Of a stretch of 64,000 nucleotides of DNA, positions 8,713 through 19,006 are shown one piece after another. Under the pieces are notes generated by a model that saw only the letters and a list, made by a program, of their open reading frames with translations, searched no databases and was not told the DNA's origin. The position numbers were made by a program, and so were the translations under genes. Each line of letters begins with the position of its first letter. Within the stretch, counting starts at the first letter, position 1. The DNA lies in the NCBI RefSeq assembly GCF_000472785.1, contig NZ_AXAL01000006.1, positions 208 to 64,207 of the forward strand, read 5' to 3'. The DNA comes from Mesorhizobium loti CJ3sym. GTDB taxonomy: Bacteria > Pseudomonadota > Alphaproteobacteria > Rhizobiales > Rhizobiaceae.

Positions 8713-9513
8713 TCAGCCAGTCGCTGCCAAATTCGGACGACGCGGCCTGGCACGGCGGTTCATGTTGCGGCGAACGATATCGGCCACCAGATCGGGCACT
8801 TCCTCGGCAAGCATATGGCCGGCCTCCAGCACATGATGCACATGAAAATGCGCCGGCAGGTCATCGGCCTGGGTGGAGGGCAACACGATATCGTCGGCAC
8901 CCCACACCACCATGACAGGCATGTTCAGCCCGTCGAGACGGTCACGCGGGATAACGCCTTGCCGATCATCAGCGGTCATGGCGGCCGCGATTTCGTTGAG
9001 TTTCTGCGCCTGGCCGGGCCGCCCACGCATCTCGCAAAGCACATCCACGATACGTTCCGGAGGCGGGTTGTGAGGGCTGGACATGGCGGCAAGGCAGTCT
9101 CTGATCTCGGACGGATCCCGGGCGCTGGCGAAGCGGCGCAGCAGCGGACCATTGATCTCGGGGCCAAGGCCTCCTGGGGCCAGAAGGGTCAGAGACGCTA
9201 CTTTTTGCGGCTCGGCCAGCGCCATCAGCATCGCCACGGCGCCACCCATTGAATGGCCGACAAGATGAACGCGCTTCAGCTTTCGCGCCGACAGGTCGGC
9301 GAGAACCGCCCTGGCGGCCACCTTGGCAGGACCGGCGTCCGGGAAACCGAACGACAGTCCGTGGCCCGGCAGGTCATAGGCAAGCGTGCGCGTAGACGAT
9401 GGCAGCAAGGAGATCACCTCGCGCCAGACATCGTGGCAGCCGCCGAAACCATGCAGCAGAACGATGGTCTTCGAACCAGCACCTTGTTCGGCGGCATAGA
9501 GCGATGAAATCAT
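8713..9513 (-). CDS. Alpha/beta-fold hydrolase
   Basis: 266-aa soluble hydrolase. The oxyanion strand is IVLLHGFGG, the nucleophile elbow VGHSMGGAVA, the acid is in VVWGADDIVLP and the catalytic His in VLEAGHMLAEE. This is a complete Ser-Asp-His triad in the usual order. The start is placed at MISSLYAAEQGAG; an in-frame ATG 17 codons upstream is possible. The cap region contains Pro-rich SSPHNPPPERIVD. The sequence resembles acetoin-dehydrogenase-type or lipase-like hydrolases, but the substrate is unknown. The downstream gene at 8618 is on the same strand 94 bp away. Confidence 0.85.
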   Translation of the reverse strand: MISSLYAAEQGAGSKTIVLLHGFGGCHDVWREVISLLPSSTRTLAYDLPGHGLSFGFPDAGPAKVAARAVLADLSARKLKRVHLVGHSMGGAVAMLMALAEPQKVASLTLLAPGGLGPEINGPLLRRFASARDPSEIRDCLAAMSSPHNPPPERIVDVLCEMRGRPGQAQKLNEIAAAMTADDRQGVIPRDRLDGLNMPVMVVWGADDIVLPSTQADDLPAHFHVHHVLEAGHMLAEEVPDLVADIVRRNMNRRARPRRPNLAATG

Positions 9514-9674
9514 GAAGGCTGGGGGCTTGTTGCTGGACTGGGAAAACTGCGGGACGCACTGCAAATGCGGCTGAATTGCTCCTCGCCCAGTGCCAAGGCC
9601 AGTAAAGTTTTCGCGATTTGTACGGTTGATGACAAAACTTGCCGGCTAACCGGTATTCGATGGTTCCATACAAT

Positions 9675-9692
9675 GGCTCGGCGCGCCGAGCC
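9675..9692. terminator. Perfect 18-bp palindrome downstream of the TPR gene
   Basis: GGCTCGGCGCGCCGAGCC is a perfect palindrome 17 bp beyond the stop of the TPR gene. It could fold into a strong hairpin, but no T-run follows, so it is at best a factor-dependent or stabilising hairpin. Confidence 0.35.
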
Positions 9693-9708
9693 GTGGATGT
9701 TGCTGGCG

Positions 9709-11484
9709 TCAGCTCGGGTTGCCGAGCCCCGCGGCGCGCAAGGCCTGGACCAGCCGCTCGGTCAGGTCGGCCGGATATTTCCGCTCGACGAAGGTCGCGC
9801 GCGGATCGGCGGCAAATTTGGGGAATTTGGTGTTCAGCTCTTCCAGCAGCGTGGTCACCAGATGGTCCTGTCCGGCAGCCTTGGCGCCGATCAGACGCGC
9901 CGCCAGATAATGCGATTTAGTTGCCGTGGTTCTCAATGCCATGCTGGCTGCGATGGCCTTGTTCATGTCACCCAGCATGAAATCACCAACGAACAGGCCG
10001 TAATCCCACCATGTCGAGTGGCCGCTGAACGTCTCGGCCGCGTGGGTAAGGATCGGCGTTCCCTCCGCGTAGCGACCAGCGAAGATCAGCCCGTAGCCGT
10101 AGGCGGCGGCCATGCCGAGATCATAGGGATTGAGTTCATAGGCCTTGCGCATCCAGCGGATCGCTTCGTCCGTATTGCCAAGGCGCGAACTGACGTAGCC
10201 ATAGGCGCGGTGGGCATAAGGGCTGGTCGGCCCCATCTGCACGCCGCGATGGGCAAACTCGACGGCCTTTTCGATCGTCGCATTGAGCGGATAGGCGTAG
10301 TGATCGGAGACCGCCTCGACCTGCAGGGACGCAAGTTCCGAATAGACGAGCGACGATTTTGCCCCGGAATTGGCCAACGTCTCGAGGCAGCGATAAGCGG
10401 CCTCATGGGTTCTGGCATTCTGGTCGAGATAATATTTGTCGTTGAGCAGCAGGCATTCGGTCAGGCCGTTTGGCGTGCCAGTCTGCTCGATATAGTTGTA
10501 GATCGTGCCCGAGGCTGGAAGTGCCGAGCTCAGCATGTCGGCAACGCGGTCCTCGATAACAGCAGGGGCGCTGTCGGCCGGCGTGAGATTGCGTGAAAGA
10601 AGCACCCGTCCAGACGCCACGCTTTGCAGCTCGATCGTAATGTCGCCGGCGTTCGGGCCGGGCAGAATGTCGAAGATGAAGCTGGTGGCCTCGGTGGCGG
10701 GATCGTGCCTGTTGATGGTATCGCGACCGATGAAGTCGATCGTATCGAAGCCGCTCAGGCCGGCACGCAGCGACGCGGCGACACGGCTGGCATCGGCACC
10801 GTCGGCCTTGACGTCGATGTAAACGAGCGGCAGGGATTCAGCGATCGCCGACGGTACAACGGCGCTGGCTTGGCTGGCGGTCGCGAGTGTAGCGGACAAG
10901 TCGTCTCCCGCCAGCAGCGCACCGCTGCCCTGACGCAAGATCAGAATGCCGAGCATGGCGATGACCACGGCGATCGCCATCCAGAAAAACCTGAGATGGC
11001 GCGCCACCGAGGGGAGCGGCGCTACCGGCGGCGCCAGCAAGGCAACGGGCGCAATGGTATCGTCGGCGGCACCGAAGTGCTCGGATGGTGCTGCTGCCGC
11101 TTCCGTCTGTTCGGCGGGTTTCACCGCTTCCGGCAAACGGATCGCGTTGAGCTCATAGGCAGGCACGTAGCCGCCGCGTGGAATGGCGATGCGGACGGGC
11201 TCGGCGACGCCTTCATTGGCGAAATACTGCTGCAGCAATTCGCGCAGCCTTCCTGCCTGCACCCGTACCACGGCATCGGTCGACGGATCAAAATCGCCGT
11301 CCTTGCCAAAGACATCCATGGCGATGGAAAAGCCCTTGAGCCTATCGGCTTCGCCAGCCTGCTCGCGTTCGACAAGATAACGGATCAGCTTGCGCGCGCG
11401 CTCGGATCTTCCGAACGTTTGGCTGGCAAGCAGTCGTTCCAGTGTCTCGCGCACTGCGGGGGCGGCAGGCGTCGCATGCTGCAA
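9709..11484 (-). CDS. TPR-containing membrane protein with N-terminal regulator-like domain
   Basis: 591-aa protein. Residues ~10-115 carry a domain common in alphaproteobacterial TPR proteins (FGRSERARKLIRYLVER; FDPSTDAVVRVQAGRLREL; RIAIPRGGYVPAYEL), thought to be winged-helix-like and possibly DNA-binding. A single membrane helix follows (MAIAVVIAMLGILIL). The C-terminal half is a periplasmic or cytosolic repeat region with TPR-like motifs (AHRAYGYVSSRLGNTDEAIR). The topology resembles CadC/ToxR-like one-component regulators, which is inference. No ATG opens the frame: TTG at 11484, behind GAGAGGAT, is the best start, and a TTG 13 codons upstream is the alternative. Confidence 0.72.
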   Translation of the reverse strand: MQHATPAAPAVRETLERLLASQTFGRSERARKLIRYLVEREQAGEADRLKGFSIAMDVFGKDGDFDPSTDAVVRVQAGRLRELLQQYFANEGVAEPVRIAIPRGGYVPAYELNAIRLPEAVKPAEQTEAAAAPSEHFGAADDTIAPVALLAPPVAPLPSVARHLRFFWMAIAVVIAMLGILILRQGSGALLAGDDLSATLATASQASAVVPSAIAESLPLVYIDVKADGADASRVAASLRAGLSGFDTIDFIGRDTINRHDPATEATSFIFDILPGPNAGDITIELQSVASGRVLLSRNLTPADSAPAVIEDRVADMLSSALPASGTIYNYIEQTGTPNGLTECLLLNDKYYLDQNARTHEAAYRCLETLANSGAKSSLVYSELASLQVEAVSDHYAYPLNATIEKAVEFAHRGVQMGPTSPYAHRAYGYVSSRLGNTDEAIRWMRKAYELNPYDLGMAAAYGYGLIFAGRYAEGTPILTHAAETFSGHSTWWDYGLFVGDFMLGDMNKAIAASMALRTTATKSHYLAARLIGAKAAGQDHLVTTLLEELNTKFPKFAADPRATFVERKYPADLTERLVQALRAAGLGNPS

Positions 11485-11750
11485 GTGTCGATCCTCTCGA
11501 AGTCGGCACAGGTTGAGGTGCAATCATATAGGGACCGCACCGCCACACAAGTGTACAGCCATTATGCGATCACGTACCTAACTGGATAATTCTCCGGTGG
11601 TTAATGGCCCGGCCGAAGTCGGCTATGAAACGGCGCGCCGAGGCGCGCTGTCAACATCACCAGCCCGTTGAGGCCAACGCCTTGTTCTGGCTCGAAAAAA
11701 TCGTGGCGCGAGAGCCGGTCGAACCTCTCGCGCCGATGGCCGGCAGACGC

Positions 11751-11874
11751 TGGAGCATTTCACCATTTCACGGAAACGGCGAACTGCTCCAACTCTTTGT
11801 TTTGACGCAATTCCCAAGGGAAAGCGCCACGCGCTTTTCCTGGGAAAACCGTCTCACACTTTTCCTGGAATTGC

Positions 11875-11875
<1 letters not shown>
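11751..11875. repeat. Rhizobial RIME-like intergenic mosaic repeat
   Basis: The stretch contains GGAGCATTTCACC...GGCGAACTGCTCC, then CAACTCTTTGTTTTGACGCA and ACTTTTCCTGGAATTGCTC. These are blocks I know from the mosaic repeats found in many rhizobial intergenic regions. GAATTGCTC matches the arm of the 3603-3655 element. The repeat runs into the leuA stop codon and fills much of the 11485-11874 gap, in which no convincing gene is seen. Confidence 0.7.
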
Positions 11876-13683
<1,808 letters not shown>

Positions 13684-13746
13684 TCAGCGGATTGATGGCG
13701 AGCGACGCCTTTACCAGAATTTCGTTCGCTTGATGTGACTTGGCAA

Positions 13747-13787
13747 GGAGCGTGCGCTTGCGCGGCGGTTCGACCGCCGGGCGCTCC
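13747..13787 (-). terminator. Candidate attenuator hairpin between leader peptide and leuA
   Basis: On the minus strand the outer arms GGAGCG (13787-13782) and CGCTCC (13752-13747) pair, with a strong inner stem CGGCGG/CCGCCG around TCGAA. It starts one base after the leader stop codon. No run of T follows (TTGCCAAGTC), so termination may be factor-dependent, or the hairpin may act otherwise. Placement right after the leader is that of an attenuator. Confidence 0.6.
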
Positions 13788-13788
13788 T

Positions 13789-13905
13789 TCAGCGAACCCG
13801 GCGATCGCCGATAAGGCCGAGAAGAAGCAGGGTCGAGGCAAGCGCGCGCACGGTCTCGCCGGCAAAGCCGGTCTGACGGGAAGCGGTGGTGGCGCGCGTG
13901 TTCAT
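13789..13905 (-). CDS. Leucine-rich leader peptide of leuA
   Basis: 38-codon ORF, ATG at 13905, with a run of leucine codons (CTG CTT CTT CTC GGC CTT ATC; peptide STLLLLGLIG) near its end. It is preceded by ATGAGGACCGGC, giving a plausible AGG ribosome site. The stop TGA lies directly against the hairpin at 13747-13787 and 138 bp before leuA. This is the arrangement of ribosome-mediated attenuation: low charged tRNA-Leu would stall the ribosome on the Leu run and prevent the downstream hairpin. An internal CCGGCAAAGCCGG palindrome in the leader could be the alternative structure. It is too short for standard gene calling. Confidence 0.75.
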   Translation of the reverse strand: MNTRATTASRQTGFAGETVRALASTLLLLGLIGDRRVR

Positions 13906-14063
13906 GCCGGTCCTCATACAGGAGCGGCCTGTTGGAGGCAAGCGGGGGGCTGAATCTGTTGAACATTATCCCTAATGCAGGTGCTCTTCCCCAGGCGCCG
14001 CAAATGCGCCAGACTTGGCTGCCGGCGGGGCTGCGGTGCCCTGTCACCGAGAGGGGATTGTCC

Positions 14064-15230
14064 ATGAATTTCGTGTTCTTCTCGCCGCATTTTCCAGCCA
14101 ACGGCGCCGATTTTTGCGACCGGCTTAAAAAAGCTGGAGCCACCGTGCTCGGCATTGGCGACGCGCCCTACGATGGGCTGGACGGCAGACTGAAGACGGC
14201 ACTGTCGGAATATTATCGCATCGCCGACATGGAGAACTACGACCAGGTGTTCCGGGCGATAGGGCATTTCATCCACAAATGGGGCCGCATCGACCGCTTC
14301 GAATCGCTCAACGAGCACTGGCTGGAGCTGGAAGCCAATATCCGCACCGACTTCAACATCTACGGCACCAAGCTCGATTTCGTGAAGAATCTGAAGCGCA
14401 AGAGCCGCATGCGCGCCTTCTTCCGCAAGAGCGGCGTCGAGACCATCGCGCAGCGTAAATGCTCCGACCGCGCAGGCGCCATGACCTTCATCCGCCGGGT
14501 CGGCTACCCCGTGGTGGTGAAGCCGGATTCGGGCTCCGGCGCCTCCAACACCTTCAAGATCTCCAACGCCAAGGAGCTCGACCAGTTCTTCCGGGACAAG
14601 CCCGAGGGCGTGACCTTCGTCATGGAGCAGTTCATCGAGGGGCTGGTGGTGACCTATGACGGGCTGGTCAATCGCGACGGCGAGGTGGTTCTGGCGGCCA
14701 GCCATCGCTACGACCAGAGCATCATGGAGGTGGTCAACAACGACCGCCACATGAGCTACACCTGCTTTCCGCGGGTCAGGCCGGCAATCGAGGAGGCCGG
14801 CCGCAAGATCCTGAAGGCGTTCGACGTGCGCGAGCGCTTCTTCCACATCGAGCTGTTCGAAACCAGGGACGACCGCGTCATCGCGCTGGAGGTCAACATG
14901 CGGCCGCCCGGCGCCTGGATGACCGATGCGATCAACTACACATTCGACATCGATGTTTATGCGGCCTGGGCCGACATGGTGGTCAAGGACGCCGCCGGGG
15001 GACCCTATGAGGGCAAGTATTTCACCGCCTATGCCAGTCGCAAGCGGCGCCTCCACTATTTGCACAGCCATGAGGACGTGCTAGCGGCGCACCGCGACAA
15101 GATCGTCCATCATCAGCCAATCGAAGAGGTTTTCAGCCGCGCCATGGGAAATTACGCCTACCAGATGCGCTCGAAGGATCAGGCTGATCTGCGCGAGGCC
15201 GTCGCCTATATCCATGCGGAAAAGGCATGA
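14064..15230 (+). CDS. ATP-grasp-domain ligase
   Basis: 388-aa ATP-grasp enzyme, expected to form an acyl-phosphate on a carboxylate and join it to an amine or thiol. Signature parts are the Lys strand VVVKPDSGSGASNTF, the hinge VMEQFIEGLVVTYDG and the metal-binding end IALEVNMRPPGAWMTDAIN (Glu and Asn). The N-terminal pre-ATP-grasp region begins MNFVFFSPHFPAN, reminiscent of proteins that scan a small substrate. The ATG follows GAGAGGGGATTGTCC. It is translated just ahead of the esterase gene (3-bp gap), so the two products very likely act together. The substrate is unknown; carboxylate-amine ligase is a family-level guess. Confidence 0.85.
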   Translation: MNFVFFSPHFPANGADFCDRLKKAGATVLGIGDAPYDGLDGRLKTALSEYYRIADMENYDQVFRAIGHFIHKWGRIDRFESLNEHWLELEANIRTDFNIYGTKLDFVKNLKRKSRMRAFFRKSGVETIAQRKCSDRAGAMTFIRRVGYPVVVKPDSGSGASNTFKISNAKELDQFFRDKPEGVTFVMEQFIEGLVVTYDGLVNRDGEVVLAASHRYDQSIMEVVNNDRHMSYTCFPRVRPAIEEAGRKILKAFDVRERFFHIELFETRDDRVIALEVNMRPPGAWMTDAINYTFDIDVYAAWADMVVKDAAGGPYEGKYFTAYASRKRRLHYLHSHEDVLAAHRDKIVHHQPIEEVFSRAMGNYAYQMRSKDQADLREAVAYIHAEKA

Positions 15231-15233
15231 GCC

Positions 15234-16010
15234 ATGGACATCTCCTATCACAAGGCCTTCGCCCGCACTCTCGGCCGCGACATGGAATACAAGCGCTACG
15301 GCCACGCCGGCCGGCCGGTGCTGGTGTTCCCGACCTCGCAGGGACGGTTCTACCAGTTCGAGGATTCCGGCGGCGTGGCCTCGCTTGGCGAGTTCATCGA
15401 CACCGGCCGCATCCAGCTGTTCACGGTCGACGGCATCGATTCGGAATCCTTCTTCAACAAGCATGTCGATGCCGCGCATCGCATCGCCCGCCACGAGGCC
15501 TATTTCCGCTATGTGCGCGAGGAGGCACTGCCGGAAATCCTGTCCACCGCATCGGCCGCCAATGGCGGGCGCAGGCTGAAGCCGCTCTTTTCAGGCTGTT
15601 CGATGGGCGGCTACCATTCCTCGAACTTCGTCTTCCGTTTTCCCGAACTCGCCAGCGGCGTCATCTCGCTGTCGGGCGTCTATGCGGCCCGCGATTTCTT
15701 CGGCAAGGCGCTCGACGGCGACATCTTCTTCAACTCGCCGCTCGATTATCTGCCGGGCATCGTCGACCCCAAGCTGCTGGCCCGGCTGAAGACGCTGAGG
15801 CTGATCTTCTGCTGCGGGCAGGGCGCCTGGGAAGAACGCATGCTGGTCGAGACGCGCAAGCTGGAACAGATCCTGCGCGACAAGTCGATTCCCGCCTGGG
15901 TCGATTATTGGGGCGGCGACGTCAGCCATGACTGGCCATGGTGGCACAAGCAACTGGTCTATTTCTTCGGCCGCTGGCTGGATGAAGATCTGATGCACAG
16001 GCTCGATTGA
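15234..16010 (+). CDS. Esterase-like alpha/beta hydrolase (COG4947 type)
   Basis: 258-aa hydrolase. The nucleophile elbow is FSGCSMGGYHSSNF (Ser in G-x-S-x-G), and a late His lies in GGDVSHDWPWWHKQLVYFF. The N-terminal region KRYGHAGRPVLVFPTSQGRF and the phrase FEDSGGVASLGEFIDTGRIQ are typical of the esterase-like proteins that pair with ATP-grasp ligases. It sits 3 bp after the ligase gene and its stop overlaps the start of the SnoaL-like gene (TGATG), so all three are cotranslated. Its role could be to release or edit the ligase product; this is inference from context. Confidence 0.83.
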   Translation: MDISYHKAFARTLGRDMEYKRYGHAGRPVLVFPTSQGRFYQFEDSGGVASLGEFIDTGRIQLFTVDGIDSESFFNKHVDAAHRIARHEAYFRYVREEALPEILSTASAANGGRRLKPLFSGCSMGGYHSSNFVFRFPELASGVISLSGVYAARDFFGKALDGDIFFNSPLDYLPGIVDPKLLARLKTLRLIFCCGQGAWEERMLVETRKLEQILRDKSIPAWVDYWGGDVSHDWPWWHKQLVYFFGRWLDEDLMHRLD

Positions 16011-16324
16011 TGACCACGCCCGAACCGATCCGCCGTTTCGTCGAGGCCACCAATGCAGGGGACACGGAAGCTTTTCTCGGCACCTTTACCACCGACGCGT
16101 TCCTGAGCGACTGGGGACGGTCTTTTCAGGGCCCCGAGCAGATCGCGCGCTGGAACCAGTCGGACAATATTGGCGTGAAGTCCCATCTCGGCATCGTCAG
16201 CATCACGCCGGCGGAAGGCACGTATCGCGTCCGCATCGCCGTCAAAGGCAAGGGCTTCAACGGCGAGGGCGACATGACCTTTACGCTGGATGGCGACCGC
16301 ATAGCGAGCCTTGTGATCGGCTGA
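16010..16324 (+). CDS. SnoaL/NTF2-like protein
   Basis: 104-aa cone-fold protein. The N-terminal PIRRFVEATNAGDTEAFLGT is the usual helix pair of SnoaL-like folds, followed by ALFTDDAFLSDWG-type strand content (FTTDAFLSDWGRSF) and a C-terminal sheet ending GDRIASLVIG. Such proteins are small isomerases, hydrolases or simple binding proteins. The ATG overlaps the esterase stop codon, so it belongs to the ATP-grasp operon. The gene ends 17 bp from a converging MFS gene. Confidence 0.78.
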   Translation: MTTPEPIRRFVEATNAGDTEAFLGTFTTDAFLSDWGRSFQGPEQIARWNQSDNIGVKSHLGIVSITPAEGTYRVRIAVKGKGFNGEGDMTFTLDGDRIASLVIG

Positions 16325-16340
16325 TAGAAACCTGAGCAAA

Positions 16341-17873
16341 CTATCCCTCCTGGCACACCGGCGAAGAAACAGCCTCGTGTTCCGCCGCCGATCCGCGACG
16401 CAGGCCGAGGAAGACGACAAGGGCGGTGACGATGGTGATTGCCGCCAGCACGATCAGCAGCCTGTCGAATGCCGTTTCGTAGGCCTGGACCAGAACCATG
16501 GCGCTGGCCGTCGGCAGATGTTGTGCCGTTTCAGCGACATTGCCGGTCACCAGCAGCTGCGCCGCTGCGGCCGCATCCCTGGGAGACGCTCCTTGACTGG
16601 CGAGCTGCGTGGCGGTGAAGCCCGACAAGGTCGCCATGACGATGGCCACCGCCACACCCTCGCAAGCGACACGCGTGGTGTTGAAGATACCGACCGCCAT
16701 GCCGGCGCGCTCCCTTGGTACGACACTGACGGCCAGCCCGTCCATCAATCCCCAGGGCAAAGCGATGCCGATACCGATCAGCACCAGCGGAGCGACCAGC
16801 GCGATGTCGAACGGTGGTGTCAGGCTGAGCCAGACGAGGCCAGCGGCGGCGATGAGCAGGCCCGCGCCGCAGATCGTGGCCGGAGCGATCCAGCGCGCCA
16901 GCTGGCCGGCAAGCAGGGGCAGGATCAGCAGCGGCCCCGACAGGCAGATCATCAATTGCCCGGCCTTGATCTCGCTCATCCCTTCGATGCCGATGAAGCG
17001 GATCGGCAAAAGCACGAGCAGGACGACGAAGCCATAGGCAGGTGCCGCCGCCAGGAACTGGACGCCGACGAAGCGCGGATAACGAAACAGCGTGAGATCG
17101 AGCATCGGCCGGCGCACGCGCCGCTCGACGATAACGAAGGCGGTGAAGAAGAGGCCGGCCGCCGCGAGCAGCGTGATGACGAGGGGATCAGTCCAACCGC
17201 TTTGCGGCGCCTGCAAGACACCATAGGTCAACAAGGCCAGTGCGCTCGTGAAAGTGCCGGCGCCCGCCCAGTCGAGGCCGGTCGCATCCGGGTCGCGCGA
17301 TTCGGTGATGGTGCGCAGGCCGAGGCTTGCCGCGGCAAGCGCGAGCGCTGCGACCAGAACAAAGATCGACCGCCAGCCGAATGCAGAGATGAGCAAGCCC
17401 GAGGCGATCGGGCCAAAGGCAAGGCCGATGCCGAAACTGGTGCCGAGGAAGGAGAAGGCGCGCAGCCGCAGCGGTCCTTCGAATTCCTGGGCAAGGGCCG
17501 AGGCGCCGCCGGCGAAGGCGGCGGCTGCGCCGATGCCTTGCGCGGCCCTGAACATGTCGAACCAGACGATGTCTGACGCCAGCATCGCACCCAGTGACGC
17601 CAGCACATAGAGGCCGAGGCCCGCCAGGAAGATGCGCTTGCGGCCATGATTGTCGGCCAGCGCTCCGGCCGCCATCAGGCTGGCGCCGAAGGTCAGCATG
17701 AAGGCGTTGGTCACCCAGTTGAGCGCGATCGGGCTGCCGCCGAGATCGATCGCGACGCGGGAGAGTGCGACGGCCGGGCCGGTGAAGGTCAGGGGCATGG
17801 TCATGGCGGCAAGGCATACCGACAAGAGCACGAGCCATCTCTCGGCCGGGCCGGTTGTGGTCTTCAAGGTCAT
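16341..17873 (-). CDS. MFS transporter, DHA2 (14-TM) drug-efflux type
   Basis: 510-aa inner-membrane transporter with about 14 hydrophobic helices. The MFS motif A loop is GALADNHGRKRIFLAGLG after TM2, and motif C is in AFSFLGTSFGIGLAFGPIASG. The length is that of the EmrB/QacA (DHA2) group, which exports drugs or toxic metabolites by proton antiport. The start ATG at 17873 follows AGGAAAGCCC. It is divergent from a LysR regulator; a 23-bp inverted repeat lies between the two, so the regulator probably controls the pump. The substrate is unknown. Confidence 0.88.
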   Translation of the reverse strand: MTLKTTTGPAERWLVLLSVCLAAMTMPLTFTGPAVALSRVAIDLGGSPIALNWVTNAFMLTFGASLMAAGALADNHGRKRIFLAGLGLYVLASLGAMLASDIVWFDMFRAAQGIGAAAAFAGGASALAQEFEGPLRLRAFSFLGTSFGIGLAFGPIASGLLISAFGWRSIFVLVAALALAAASLGLRTITESRDPDATGLDWAGAGTFTSALALLTYGVLQAPQSGWTDPLVITLLAAAGLFFTAFVIVERRVRRPMLDLTLFRYPRFVGVQFLAAAPAYGFVVLLVLLPIRFIGIEGMSEIKAGQLMICLSGPLLILPLLAGQLARWIAPATICGAGLLIAAAGLVWLSLTPPFDIALVAPLVLIGIGIALPWGLMDGLAVSVVPRERAGMAVGIFNTTRVACEGVAVAIVMATLSGFTATQLASQGASPRDAAAAAQLLVTGNVAETAQHLPTASAMVLVQAYETAFDRLLIVLAAITIVTALVVFLGLRRGSAAEHEAVSSPVCQEG

Positions 17874-17971
17874 GGGCTTTCCTATCTGAAGAAGCCGCAT
17901 TCGCCGGCATGCCGCGCGATCACAGCGCCGGTCGCAATGACAAGATAGGTCGACGGCCTTTCAGGAAAAAT

Positions 17972-17994
17972 GGTATTATATCTCCTGATATACC
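17972..17994. promoter_or_regulatory. Inverted repeat in the MFS/LysR divergent region
   Basis: GGTATTATATC ... GATATACC is a near-perfect dyad (one extra T in the left arm), rich in A/T inside GC-rich surroundings. It lies 30 bp before the LysR start and about 100 bp before the MFS start. Location and form suit an operator for the adjacent LysR protein, overlapping a promoter. Confidence 0.45.
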
Positions 17995-18023
17995 GGACTG
18001 AAACGCTCGAATGTAAGAATGCG

Positions 18024-18911
18024 ATGGATCGTCTCAGCGGCCTCATGGCTTTCGCCCGTACCGCCGAGCTCGGCAGCTTCATCGCCGCCGGGCGGGCTCT
18101 CGGCATTTCCGCTTCCGCCGTCGGCAAGAGCGTCGCCAGGCTCGAGCAGGAACTCGGCGTGAGGCTTCTGCAGCGCAGTACACGACGCATCGGCCTGACC
18201 GAGGAGGGCAGACTGTTCAACGAGCGGGTGCGCCGCATCCTCGATGATATCGACGATGCCGAGGCGATGCTGTCGCGGACACGGGAGACACCGCGTGGGC
18301 GACTGCGGGTCTCGACGCCGATCGTCACCTACCATCTGCTTTTGCCGGTGCTGTCGGAGTTCATGGAGCGCTATCCCGAGATCGAGCTCGACATCGATTT
18401 CAACGATCGCATCGTCGACGTCATTGAAGAGGGCATCGACGTTGCAATTCGAAGTGGCGAGCTGGCCGATTCACGCCTGGTATCGAGACCGGTTGCGCCC
18501 TTTCGCATGCTTTTGTGCGCCGCACCGTCCTATCTCGACCGCCATGGCACTCCTGGCGTGCCGGCGGATCTCGTCAGGCATTTCGGCATAAACTTCCGCT
18601 TTCTCAACAGCGGCAGGCTGCTGGAGTGGCCGTTCATTACCGGCGCCGCCGAACCGCGGATCCGCTCGATGCTGACTTGCAACAACATGGAAGCGTTGAA
18701 GGGGGCCGCGATCGCCGGCCTCGGTATAGCCTGCATGTCCGATTTCCTGGTCCGCGAGGCGCTGCACGACGGCAGACTGCGCATGGTGCTGGACGATCAT
18801 GTCGGCGGCCGCGGCCAGTTCCGGATGCTATGGCCCTCCAATCGCTATCTGTCGCCGAAGGTGCGCGTCTTCGTCGATTTCCTTCCCGAACGCCTTGCGG
18901 CACCACGATAG
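18024..18911 (+). CDS. LysR-family transcriptional regulator
   Basis: 295-aa regulator. The N-terminal winged HTH reads MDRLSGLMAFARTAELGSFI then GISASAVGKSVARLEQELGV and LLQRSTRRIGLTEEGRLF. The effector-binding domain runs from ~90 to the end with GRLRVSTPIVTYHLLLPVL and DIDFNDRIVDVIEEGIDVAI, a pattern of the large CrgA/DhcR-like LysR group. The start is at the ATG giving MDRLSGL, placing the HTH at the N-terminus. It is divergent from the DHA2 efflux gene, which is its most likely target. Confidence 0.9.
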   Translation: MDRLSGLMAFARTAELGSFIAAGRALGISASAVGKSVARLEQELGVRLLQRSTRRIGLTEEGRLFNERVRRILDDIDDAEAMLSRTRETPRGRLRVSTPIVTYHLLLPVLSEFMERYPEIELDIDFNDRIVDVIEEGIDVAIRSGELADSRLVSRPVAPFRMLLCAAPSYLDRHGTPGVPADLVRHFGINFRFLNSGRLLEWPFITGAAEPRIRSMLTCNNMEALKGAAIAGLGIACMSDFLVREALHDGRLRMVLDDHVGGRGQFRMLWPSNRYLSPKVRVFVDFLPERLAAPR

Positions 18912-19006
18912 GCCGGCGAGGCACGGCCTTGTGATTTCCAGATTGGAAGCGAAAGCGGCACGACGCAGGACGGCCTCGAATTCCTGTCGAAAGGGAGTGA
19001 CTGAAA

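Noticed and set aside
13914..15071. A 385-codon minus-strand frame opposite the ATP-grasp gene
   Set aside because: The ATP-grasp frame has all family motifs; the reverse frame has none.
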